Below, in pieces: positions 1 to 5,522 of a stretch of 9,847 nucleotides of DNA. Below the pieces are notes generated by a model that saw nothing but the letters and a program-made list of their open reading frames with translations, was not told the DNA's origin and did no database searches. This DNA is from Rhodoferax sp. (GTDB lineage Bacteria; Pseudomonadota; Gammaproteobacteria; Burkholderiales; Burkholderiaceae_C), in assembly GCA_016463455.1 (NCBI GenBank), contig JAEMRG010000060.1, forward strand, positions 1 through 9,847, written 5' to 3'. Each line of letters opens with the position of its first letter. Within the stretch, counting starts at the first letter, position 1. Both the position numbers and the translations under genes were made by a program.

Positions 1-189
1 TATCCAGGCATAGCGCATCGCTTCTGCAGGCTCGACTACTGCAATGGTGGCGAGACCCAGTTCGCCCGCGAAGGCGCTGTTACCTAGTGCAATCACCAGC
101 AGCATTGCGATGCTTTGCCTTGGCGTGCTGCGCGCAGCGGCAGGCGCTGTGCCAAGGCTTGAACGGGTCAGCAATTGGGAGGTTTGCAC
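1..189 (-). CDS. Partial exported protein, N-terminus only (function unknown)
   Basis: A minus-strand frame is open from a TAA at 238-240 down to the left edge of the window, so only the first 63 or so residues are visible. The GTG at 189 gives an N-terminus with several Arg residues, then a hydrophobic stretch (IAMLLVIALGNSAFA) ending in an AFA|GE signal-peptidase-like site near residue 42. An ATG at 105 would start directly in the hydrophobic core and lose the positive n-region, so GTG 189 (or TTG 195) fits a signal peptide better. The mature start, GELGLATIAVVEPAEAMRYAW, loosely resembles the beginning of periplasmic adaptor (HlyD/RND-type) subunits; this is a weak recollection, not a domain match. 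A perfect TATAAT lies about 43 bases upstream. The + frame at 44-232 is its shadow. Confidence 0.6.
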   Translation of the reverse strand, partial: MQTSQLLTRSSLGTAPAAARSTPRQSIAMLLVIALGNSAFAGELGLATIAVVEPAEAMRYAWI

Positions 190-231
190 GCTCAACTTTG
201 GGTGGATAGGTGGCAGGAAACGCTTAGTGTA

Positions 232-237
232 ATTATA
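232..237 (-). promoter_or_regulatory. Candidate -10 box (TATAAT) for the left-edge gene
   Basis: The minus strand reads TATAAT exactly at 237-232, inside an AT-rich stretch (231-280) that contrasts with the GC-rich surroundings. Transcription would begin near 225, leaving a leader of about 36 nt before GTG 189. The hexamer 17 bases further upstream (TTATTC, 260-255) is a poor -35 match, so activator dependence is possible. Two copies of ATTTAATCG (+ strand 247-255 and 274-282, 27 bp apart) lie just upstream and could be operator half-sites; that is inference. Confidence 0.45.
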
Positions 238-327
238 TTAATTTCAATTTAATCGAATAAAACACAGTTTTTTATTTAATCGCCGTTTCCTATCGATTTT
301 CAGGGCCAGACCTGCCTGCATTTTGGC

Positions 328-352
328 GGCTGGACCGTCATAGAGTCCAGCC
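328..352 (+). promoter_or_regulatory. Perfect 8-bp hairpin in the leader of the small charged protein
   Basis: GGCTGGAC (328-335) and GTCCAGCC (345-352) are perfect reverse complements separated by nine bases. The hairpin ends three bases before a GGGAG ribosome-binding-like site at 355-359 that serves the GTG at 370. It has no following T-run, so it is not a standard terminator. A role in ribosome access or mRNA stability is possible but unproven. Confidence 0.35.
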
Positions 353-369
353 TCGGGAGTGGTGTTAAA

Positions 370-585
370 GTGGGTCTACATTTACGAAAGACGACCTTGG
401 CAACACCTAATTACGGTTACGAAAAGCGCCAGAAGGAACTGGCCAAAAAGCGTAAAAAAGAAGACAAGCTCAAGAGTAAGACCGAGCGCAAAGACGCTGG
501 CGATACGGGTGAATCCAGTGCCGAAGACGCCCTTACGCCGTCTTACACCCCGCCCCAAGCCGATGGCGGCCCGGTAAACAACTAA
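370..585 (+). CDS. Small Lys/Glu-rich conserved hypothetical protein
   Basis: This reads as a 71-residue, highly charged, apparently cytosolic protein with no membrane segment. It has a Lys/Arg/Glu-rich probable helix (EKRQKELAKKRKKEDKLKSK, residues 18-37), then an acidic, Pro-rich, probably disordered tail. The core ATPNYGYEKRQKELAKKRKKE matches, from memory, a small hypothetical protein common in Burkholderiales that usually starts MATPNYGYEKRQ. The start is uncertain. GTG 370 has GGGAG 10 bases upstream, but homology suggests the TTG at 397 (residue 10), giving 62 residues, with only a weak GAAAG site ahead of it. Its TAA overlaps the convergent mnmH stop by 3 bases. The function is unknown; an RNA- or ribosome-associated role is only a guess from the charge pattern. 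Confidence 0.75.
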   Translation: MGLHLRKTTLATPNYGYEKRQKELAKKRKKEDKLKSKTERKDAGDTGESSAEDALTPSYTPPQADGGPVNN

Positions 586-1631
586 GTCAGCCCGGCCGCT
601 GCCTGGCCCATAGCCAAAACGCTGCGATCGCTCAAATCCAGACGCTGCGCCTGGGCATATTGCACAAAATTGCGCTCCATGGATTGCAGGTACACCGGAT
701 CGTAGTGATCGGTTAGCAGCGAGCGCACCACACTGGTAAAGTCCCCCTGCTTGACCGCGTCTTGCCAGGCTTGCACCGTGGCCTTGCCGCGCTGCGCTGT
801 CAGCGCCTCCAGCCGCTGGCAAAAATGCTCAGGGTTGCGCAGAAAAAACGTGTAATCTTCCAACAGCAGCTCCACGCGCTGGGGCAGCGGCAGTTCGATG
901 AACACGCAGGCGCTTGCACGCATGGCCTCCAACAGGCTGAGGTGAATCGCCACATTGCCTACTTTTTTGCTCTCGCTTTCCACAAACACCGAGCGCTCAG
1001 TGTCAAAACCACGCAAAGCGTCCCAGACCAGCGTGTCAAAACGCTTTTGGCTGGGTTGTGCCTGTCCGGGAATAGCGCCCAACACCGAGCTGCGGTGTTG
1101 CGCCAGGTCTTCCAGATCCAGTACCTGCGCACCTTGGGCAACCAAGGCCTGCAGCAACCTTGTCTTGCCTGAACCCGTAGTGCCGCAAATCACCTTGAAT
1201 TGCAATTGCCCGGCCAGGCGCTGAATGTCGAGCAGCATTTCGGCGCGAAAGGCTTTGTAGCCGCCTTCGACCAGGCTGACCCGAAAGCCAATCTGGTCCA
1301 GTATCAGGGAGAGCGCGCCGCTGCGCTTACCGCCGCGCCAGCAGTAGGCTAGCGGCGCCCAGTCGCGCGGCTTATCCAGCACATAGGCTTCGATATGGGC
1401 GGCGATATTGCGCGCCGCAATCGCCGCACCATGCTTTTTGGCTTCAAAGGCGTTGACCTGCTTGTACAGGGCGCCAATCGCTTGGCGTTCGCTGTCATAG
1501 AGTGTGGGCCAGTTCAGGGCCCCGGGCAGGTGGTCCAGCGCGTACTCCGACTCGCTGCGGGCATCAATGATGGTGTCAAAAGCGCCGTATCGGTCAATGA
1601 CCTCGCGCGGCTTGACCAGTTGCAAACTCAT
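582..1631 (-). CDS. mnmH: tRNA 2-selenouridine synthase (SelU/MnmH)
   Basis: This enzyme replaces the sulfur of 2-thiouridine at tRNA wobble position 34 with selenium, using selenophosphate; the reaction proceeds through a geranylated intermediate. It reads as 349 residues, close to the roughly 364 of E. coli. The N-terminal rhodanese domain (about 5-130) carries the active-site loop YCWRGGKRSG with the catalytic Cys at residue 97, the same number as in E. coli. A P-loop, GTTGSGKT, follows at 150-157 and opens the C-terminal NTPase-like domain. I chose ATG 1631 over the in-frame ATG at 1658 because it overlaps the tesA stop as ATGA (1631-1628) and puts the Cys at 97. Translation is therefore probably coupled to tesA. 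Selenium use would require selD, which is not in this window. Confidence 0.95.
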   Translation of the reverse strand: MSLQLVKPREVIDRYGAFDTIIDARSESEYALDHLPGALNWPTLYDSERQAIGALYKQVNAFEAKKHGAAIAARNIAAHIEAYVLDKPRDWAPLAYCWRGGKRSGALSLILDQIGFRVSLVEGGYKAFRAEMLLDIQRLAGQLQFKVICGTTGSGKTRLLQALVAQGAQVLDLEDLAQHRSSVLGAIPGQAQPSQKRFDTLVWDALRGFDTERSVFVESESKKVGNVAIHLSLLEAMRASACVFIELPLPQRVELLLEDYTFFLRNPEHFCQRLEALTAQRGKATVQAWQDAVKQGDFTSVVRSLLTDHYDPVYLQSMERNFVQYAQAQRLDLSDRSVLAMGQAAAGLT

Positions 1632-2260
1632 GGTAGCAGCTTGCTTAAGGCTGGCCACACATTGCCCAGCATGATCGGATGCGCTGCTTCCACTGGGTGG
1701 ATACGGTCGCTTTGGAACATGGCGTCGGCATTGTCGGTATCGGCCACACCCTTTAGAAAAAACGGCACCAGGCTAGCTTTGTGCCGCTTCGCCACTTCCG
1801 CGTATATGCTGCGGAACTCGGCGGCGTATTGCGGACCATAATTTGGTGGCACTTGCATGCCCAAAAGCAGCACCTTGGCGCCCTGGCCTTGCGCCGCCTT
1901 GACCATGGCCTCTAAATTGTCTTGGCTGGTTTTGAGGGGCAGGCCGCGCAAGGCATCATTGCCGCCCAGCTCGATAAGCACCAGTTTGGGCTGGTGCTGC
2001 TTTAAGAGCGCCGGCAGGCGCGACAGGCCGCCTGAGGTGGTGTCGCCGCTAATACTGGCGTTGACCACAGTGATGGCCTTGTCCTCGTCGCGCAAACGCT
2101 TATCCAGCAGGGCGACCCAGCCGCTTCCGCGTTTGAGGCCGTATTCGGCACTGAGCGAATCGCCCACCACCAGCAGCGTCACCTGTGCTTTGGCCTGGGC
2201 CACAAAGCTGCCAAAGAGCAAAAGGCCAAGGGCGCTTGCGTTAAAGTACCGGCGATTCAT
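1628..2260 (-). CDS. tesA: Periplasmic GDSL-family lysophospholipase/thioesterase/arylesterase (TesA-like)
   Basis: This is an exported SGNH hydrolase of 210 residues that hydrolyses acyl thioesters, lysophospholipids or aryl esters. The signal peptide MNRRYFNASALGLLLFGSFVAQAKA ends in AKA|QV at 25/26. All four SGNH blocks are visible: GDSL at 33-36 with nucleophile Ser35, Gly72 in SGDTTSGG, Asn101 in IELGGNDALRG, and Asp185/His188 in DRIHP. An ATG at 2272 adds four residues, but ATG 2260 has GGAA about six bases ahead and gives a cleaner signal peptide. Its promoter must lie inside the 5' end of the divergent ybbA (candidate GATAAT at 2288-2283). Its TGA is part of the ATGA junction with mnmH. 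The tesA/ybbA divergence is the same as in E. coli. Confidence 0.93.
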   Translation of the reverse strand: MNRRYFNASALGLLLFGSFVAQAKAQVTLLVVGDSLSAEYGLKRGSGWVALLDKRLRDEDKAITVVNASISGDTTSGGLSRLPALLKQHQPKLVLIELGGNDALRGLPLKTSQDNLEAMVKAAQGQGAKVLLLGMQVPPNYGPQYAAEFRSIYAEVAKRHKASLVPFFLKGVADTDNADAMFQSDRIHPVEAAHPIMLGNVWPALSKLLP

Positions 2261-2270
2261 TGAAAGTTCC

Positions 2271-2969
2271 ATGTCTGATTCAATTATCGCGGTAAGCCAA
2301 GTCTGCAAGTCGGTAAGCGACTCCACCGGCACCCTGCAAATCCTCCACAATATCGACTTTTCACTGCAAGCGCGCGAGGCCGTCGCCATCGTGGGTGCCT
2401 CGGGGTCCGGCAAAAGTACGCTGCTGTCCATCGTCGCGGGCCTGGACACGCCCACCAGCGGCACGGTGCATATCGCCGGGCAGGACTTGTTTGCATTGGA
2501 CGAAGACGGGCGCGCCGCCTTGCGGGCGCGGCAAATTGGCTTTGTGTTCCAAAGCTTTCAACTGCTGGGCAATTTAACGGCGCTGGAAAACGTGATGTTG
2601 CCGCTGGAACTATCAGGGCGCAAAGACGCGCGCAAGTTAGCTGCCGCCATGCTGGAGCGTGTAGGTTTGTCGCAGCGGTTGCAGGCCTACCCCAAGGTGC
2701 TCAGTGGCGGCGAACAGCAGCGGGTGGCGCTGGCCCGCGCTTTTGTGGTGCAACCAGCGGTCTTGCTGGCTGACGAGCCCACGGGCAGCCTGGACTTTGC
2801 TACCGGCGAGACCATCATGGCGCTGATGTTCGAGCTCAACCGTGAGTTGGGCACGACGCTGGTGTTGGTCACCCATGACCGCGCTATCGCCCAGCGCTGC
2901 CTGCGCTGCCTGACCATTGAAGCCGGACGCCTGGCGTCGGATGTCAGCACGCTGGCCTCGCTAGCCTGA
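2271..2969 (+). CDS. ybbA: ABC transporter ATP-binding protein, YbbA/LolD-like
   Basis: This reads as a complete 232-residue ATPase of the MacB/LolD/YbbA class. It has Walker A GASGSGKST (42-50), Q-loop FVFQSF (Gln94), signature LSGGEQQR (144-151), Walker B VLLADEPTGSLD (Glu169 catalytic) and switch His202 in VTHD. Such ATPases energise FtsX-type permeases that act on lipoproteins, toxins or envelope substrates without classical transport. In E. coli the partner is YbbP, encoded immediately downstream. Here the next gene is rlmB and no permease is present. The open frame extends upstream to 1857, but that part is antisense to tesA; ATG 2271 starts the recognisable domain and faces the tesA start across 10 bp. 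Its upstream sequence has only a weak GAAAG site. Confidence 0.93.
   Translation: MSDSIIAVSQVCKSVSDSTGTLQILHNIDFSLQAREAVAIVGASGSGKSTLLSIVAGLDTPTSGTVHIAGQDLFALDEDGRAALRARQIGFVFQSFQLLGNLTALENVMLPLELSGRKDARKLAAAMLERVGLSQRLQAYPKVLSGGEQQRVALARAFVVQPAVLLADEPTGSLDFATGETIMALMFELNRELGTTLVLVTHDRAIAQRCLRCLTIEAGRLASDVSTLASLA
2283..2288 (-). promoter_or_regulatory. Candidate -10 box of tesA inside the ybbA coding region
   Basis: On the minus strand GCGATAAT places a GATAAT hexamer at 2288-2283, which would start transcription near 2276 and give a leader of roughly 16 nt before ATG 2260. It lies in codons 5-6 of ybbA on the other strand. The upstream -35 match is poor (TTGCAG is 14 bases away). The same GCGATAAT string precedes rlmB. 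Confidence 0.35.
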
Positions 2970-2970
2970 G

Positions 2971-2989
2971 CTGGCCGCAGCGCGGCCAG
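2971..2989 (+). terminator. GC hairpin between ybbA and rlmB, no T-run
   Basis: CTGGCCGC and GCGGCCAG form a perfect 8-bp stem around the three-base loop AGC, beginning two bases after the ybbA stop codon. No T-tract follows, so it is at best a weak or Rho-assisted terminator, or an mRNA 3' end stabiliser. It may insulate rlmB from ybbA transcription. Confidence 0.35.
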
Positions 2990-2993
2990 CCGC

Positions 2994-2999
2994 GATAAT
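2994..2999 (+). promoter_or_regulatory. Candidate -10 box immediately before rlmB
   Basis: GATAAT ends six bases before the rlmB ATG. If it is a real -10, transcription would begin at or beside the start codon, giving a leaderless or nearly leaderless mRNA. This agrees with the lack of a good ribosome-binding site (only GGGCG) there. No clear -35 is visible because that position falls in the hairpin. Confidence 0.3.
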
Positions 3000-3005
3000 C
3001 GGGCG

Positions 3006-3803
3006 ATGTCCGCTTCCCACATTCTTTTTGGTTTTCATGCGCTGGGTGTGCGCCTGAAAATTGCGCCGCAGTCGATTGTTGAGCTGTATTACGAACCCTC
3101 CCGGCGTGACGCCCGCATGCGGCAGTTTCTAGAAAAAGCGCATGAAGCCGGTGTGCGGCTCATCGAAGCGGACGGCATGCGTTTATCCAAACTCTGCGGC
3201 AGCCATGGCCACCAAGGCGTTGCGGCGCGCGCACGGCCTTTGCCGCAGGCGCGTTCGCTCGATACCTTGCTAGAAGATTTGGAATCGGCGCAGGCCGCTT
3301 TACCGGTGCAGGAAAGACAAGCGCCCTTGCTGCTGGTGCTCGACGGCGTTACCGACCCACACAACCTGGGTGCCTGTTTGCGTGTGGCCGACGGTGCCGG
3401 CGCGCATGCGGTCATCGCCCCCAAAGACCACGCGGCGGGTATCAATGCCACGGTGGCCAAAGTGGCCAGCGGTGCGGCCGAAACCGTGCCTTACTTTATG
3501 GTGACCAATCTGGCACGCACCTTGATGGAACTCAAAGAGCGCAATATCTGGATTACCGGCACCGGCGATACAGCGCCACGGACCTTGTACGAGGCTGATT
3601 TTCGCGGCCCGACTGCACTGGTGTTAGGCGCCGAGGGCGACGGCATGCGCCAGTTAACGGCCAAAACCTGCGACCAACTGGTCAGCCTGCCGATGCGCGG
3701 GGCGGTGGAAAGCCTCAATGTGTCGGTCGCCAGCGGCATATGTTTGTACGAAGTGCTGCGCCAGCGCAGCGGGCTAGCTATTCAACCCGGAGGAAAACCA
3801 TGA
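3006..3803 (+). CDS. rlmB: 23S rRNA (guanosine-2'-O)-methyltransferase RlmB
   Basis: This SAM-dependent SPOUT methyltransferase modifies the 2'-O of G2251 (E. coli numbering) in the peptidyl-transferase P-loop of 23S rRNA. It reads as 265 residues (E. coli 243). An N-terminal L30e-like RNA-binding domain occupies about 4-80. The trefoil-knot catalytic domain (about 108-252) has motif 1 DGVTDPHNLGACLR (113-126), motif 2 LGAEGDGM (207-214) and motif 3 LPMRGAVESLNVSVASG (228-244). ATG 3006 starts the family-typical HILFGFHAL sequence. The C-terminal PGGKP extension is encoded by the Shine-Dalgarno of the next gene, and the TGA overlaps the next ATG (ATGA, 3800-3803), so the downstream lipoprotein is probably co-translated. 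In many betaproteobacteria rlmB follows rnr; here it follows ybbA. Confidence 0.96.
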   Translation: MSASHILFGFHALGVRLKIAPQSIVELYYEPSRRDARMRQFLEKAHEAGVRLIEADGMRLSKLCGSHGHQGVAARARPLPQARSLDTLLEDLESAQAALPVQERQAPLLLVLDGVTDPHNLGACLRVADGAGAHAVIAPKDHAAGINATVAKVASGAAETVPYFMVTNLARTLMELKERNIWITGTGDTAPRTLYEADFRGPTALVLGAEGDGMRQLTAKTCDQLVSLPMRGAVESLNVSVASGICLYEVLRQRSGLAIQPGGKP

Positions 3804-4162
3804 AAAATAGTTTCAAAATGAAGTATCTCGCACTTGGCGCAAGCGCTGTGACACTTGCGCTGGCCTTGGGTGCTTGCACCCAGGAGCAGCAAAACAAATT
3901 GGGGCGTGACATCCAAAACTGGACCGGCACCAACGGCGTGTTGGAAGTCTATGCCGGTGACAAATTGGTACGCCGCTTTCTCAAAGTGGATAAACTCAGT
4001 ACCGCCATGGGCACGGACGACAACAAGCCGCGTCCTTACCGCTTCGGTTACGGCGTGCTGGACGTGAACCTGAATATGCAGGCCGATGCGGCCGAGAAAA
4101 AGGTCTATTTCGAGGTCAGTGATTACGCCACGAATTACGTATTTTTTGAAAATCCGAACTGA
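3800..4162 (+). CDS. Conserved-looking small lipoprotein of unknown function
   Basis: This reads as 120 residues with a type II signal peptide: basic start MKNSFKMK, a hydrophobic core, then the lipobox LGAC with the lipidated Cys at 26. The residue after Cys is Thr rather than Asp, so Lol sorting to the outer membrane is expected. The mature part of about 95 residues has no Cys and looks mostly beta-stranded, with VLEVYAGDKLVRRFLKVDKL, RPYRFGYGVLDVNLN and KKVYFEVSDYATNYVFFE. I do not recognise the family. The start is firm: GGAGG at 3789-3793 lies six bases ahead, and ATG 3800 overlaps the rlmB TGA. The coupling to an rRNA methyltransferase is striking but may only reflect compaction. Confidence 0.88.
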   Translation: MKNSFKMKYLALGASAVTLALALGACTQEQQNKLGRDIQNWTGTNGVLEVYAGDKLVRRFLKVDKLSTAMGTDDNKPRPYRFGYGVLDVNLNMQADAAEKKVYFEVSDYATNYVFFENPN

Positions 4163-4468
4163 GTCGTTCTAAGCCCTGTGGACCCAGGAGATACCAAGGC
4201 ACCCGGTCTTCAAAAACTTTCGCTGCTAAGTGGGTGGTCGATGCGATAGCGTGTTGCCAATCCCGCGTCAAATGGGGCTGGGAATCGCTAAGTCCGGTAG
4301 GGCCAGAAGGAAAGCTATTTACCGATGGGCGTCTTTTGCGAGGGTAAACCATAGTTATCCCCGCGCGCTATCCGATGCAACATGGTTCCTCGAAGTGCTG
4401 CCGTCTAGCCAATAGCGACCAAACGATGGCTTTCGAATATTCGTCAACCACCACCAGGAGCCGAACCC
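4163..4468. other. 306-base gap with a coding-like open frame but no identifiable gene
   Basis: No good start codon with a ribosome-binding site and no RNA gene is evident. The + frame ending at TAA 4345-4347 is open from before 4163 and translates to a sequence that looks protein-like near its end (VKWGWESLSPVGPEGKLF, then TDGRLLRG-stop). Its codon use (AGG, AGA, TGT, CTA, CGA) is unlike its neighbours. Upstream of the TAA it has no ATG start. It could be the tail of a decayed gene or an inserted fragment, or chance. The opposite strand is also open (4116-4352), but that frame overlaps the lipoprotein 3' end. A 10-bp palindrome sits at 4434-4443. I recognise no family. Confidence 0.4.
4434..4443. 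promoter_or_regulatory. Perfect 10-bp palindrome upstream of the cupin gene
   Basis: CGAATATTCG is self-complementary and lies 25 bases before the cupin ATG, with TTT ahead of it. It could be an operator near or within the cupin promoter. No clear -35/-10 pair is visible, and a 10-bp palindrome can occur by chance. Confidence 0.25.
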
Positions 4469-4903
4469 ATGAAATCTAAAATCGCCGAAGAATACGTCCA
4501 TATTCCAGACCTTGCTTGGATTGACTTTCCGGCGGGTTTAGCCGATGGCGGCATCCGTTGGAAGCTACTTCATGTTCAACCAGGCCATGGCGCATGGACG
4601 GCTATTTTTGATTGCCCCCAAGGCTCCTCATTTGCGCCCCATATCCATGCGGGACCCGGCGAATATTTTCTGACGAAAGGGCGCATGGACGTGCGCGGAG
4701 GAAAAGACAATGGGGGTGAAACTGCGGTTGCGCCTGGCTACGGTTTCGAATGCTCGGGTGCGCGGCATGACCAAACCTATTTTCCCGTTGATAGTGAGTT
4801 TTATATGACCTTTTTGGGGCCTTTGGTTTTCATCCAGCCCGATGGCACGCCCATCGCCGTAGTGGGCTGGGAGCAAGTGCAAGGCGCCTGGCAGGCAGGC
4901 TAA
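4469..4903 (+). CDS. Single-domain cupin, 2,4'-dihydroxyacetophenone dioxygenase/acetylacetone-cleaving enzyme-like
   Basis: This is a 144-residue cytosolic cupin. The metal-binding residues are visible: HIH (His58, His60), Glu65 in GPGEYF, and His100 in GARHDQTYF, the 3-His/1-Glu set of canonical cupins. The pattern of an HxH with Glu five residues after the second His, plus a C-terminal YMTFLGPLVFIQPDG strand, resembles the small Fe(II) dioxygenases that cleave C-C bonds in 2,4'-dihydroxyacetophenone or acetylacetone. The substrate cannot be fixed from sequence, and many homologues carry that name by similarity only. AGGAG at 4456-4460 is eight bases ahead of ATG. It stands alone, convergent with the chromate transporter unit 25 bases away, so it is probably a single-gene transcript. 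Confidence 0.85.
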   Translation: MKSKIAEEYVHIPDLAWIDFPAGLADGGIRWKLLHVQPGHGAWTAIFDCPQGSSFAPHIHAGPGEYFLTKGRMDVRGGKDNGGETAVAPGYGFECSGARHDQTYFPVDSEFYMTFLGPLVFIQPDGTPIAVVGWEQVQGAWQAG

Positions 4904-4928
4904 GCCTGGCCCCAGGGGAGGGCATGGT

Positions 4929-5522
4929 TCACACCAGGCCCAATACCCCTGCCAGCGCTCCCGCGCCGATGAGCCACAACAGGTGAATACGCGTCTTCCA
5001 GACGAGCAGCGCTGAAGCGACCGTAAGCAGCCATAGCAAGGGTGCTTGCTGCGGGTTGCCATGGCTGGCGGTCAGCAGCCAGCCAGTAGATACTAGCAGC
5101 GCGATGACCACCGGCGCCATCGATTGCTTGAAGGCGCGCACTTCTTCACGTTCGCGATTGCGCTGACCCCAGCGGGCGGCAAAAAAAGTGAGGGTGGTGC
5201 TGGGAATGATGATGCCCACCATGGACACTGCCATGGCCGCGCTGGCCAAGGCCCATGGCAAGGGGCCGCTGTCCGGGCCGCCGCCCGAGGCCATGCCCAC
5301 GTTCCAGCCCAGCACCGCCACAAACAAAACGTTGGGACCGGGCGCTGCCTGCGCCAGCGCAATCGAGGCGCTGAACTGGCTGTCCGTCAACCAGGGGTTT
5401 TGCGCCACCAGATAGCGGTGCATTTCTGGCACGGTGGTGATAGCGCCGCCCACCGACAGCAAAGACAGGGTGACAAAGCAGCCCAGCAGGTCCAGTAAAT
5501 TGCCGTAGCCAAACCCGGTCAT
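4929..5522 (-). CDS. Split chromate transporter, second half (short-chain ChrA domain)
   Basis: This is a 197-residue inner-membrane protein of one chromate transporter (CHR) domain. The domain's hallmarks are present: SVGGA near 24-28, the amphipathic stretch with WLTDSQF, and APGPNVLFVAVLGWNVG (60-75), followed by several hydrophobic helices. Short-chain CHR proteins normally work as a pair, each giving half of the long ChrA, and export chromate or a related oxyanion. The start at ATG 5522 overlaps the stop of the first half (ATGA, 5522-5519) and has AGGAG five bases ahead; an upstream in-frame ATG at 5573 lies inside the partner gene. Coupled translation would give equal amounts of both halves. 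The real substrate is not proven by sequence. Confidence 0.9.
   Translation of the reverse strand: MTGFGYGNLLDLLGCFVTLSLLSVGGAITTVPEMHRYLVAQNPWLTDSQFSASIALAQAAPGPNVLFVAVLGWNVGMASGGGPDSGPLPWALASAAMAVSMVGIIIPSTTLTFFAARWGQRNREREEVRAFKQSMAPVVIALLVSTGWLLTASHGNPQQAPLLWLLTVASALLVWKTRIHLLWLIGAGALAGVLGLV

Noticed and set aside
44..232. Plus-strand 62-residue frame
   Set aside because: It is the shadow of the minus-strand signal-peptide gene, which has a TATAAT box and a signal peptide.
762..1172. Plus-strand frame of 136 residues
   Set aside because: It is antisense to mnmH, with composition expected of a shadow and no recognisable domain.
1632..1658. Nine-residue N-terminal extension of MnmH
   Set aside because: ATG 1631 overlaps the tesA stop and puts the catalytic Cys at 97 as in E. 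coli.
1395..1841. Plus-strand frame of 148 residues
   Set aside because: It is antisense to mnmH and tesA and has no motif.
1857..2270. 138-residue N-terminal extension of the ybbA frame
   Set aside because: It is antisense to tesA, lacks any domain and precedes the normal ABC start; ATG 2271 gives a full-length ATPase.
4116..4352. Minus-strand frame of 78 residues in the gap after the lipoprotein
   Set aside because: It overlaps the lipoprotein 3' end, has no clear ribosome-binding site and no known domain; kept only as part of the gap finding.
4163..4468. Possible tRNA, tmRNA, 6S RNA or group II intron piece
   Set aside because: No cloverleaf, no conserved landmarks of those RNAs and no intron ends could be recognised by eye.
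4904..4928. CCTGG/CCAGG inverted repeat between the convergent cupin and chr genes
   Set aside because: A five-base stem with a two-base loop cannot form as drawn and no T-run follows, so I do not call a terminator.
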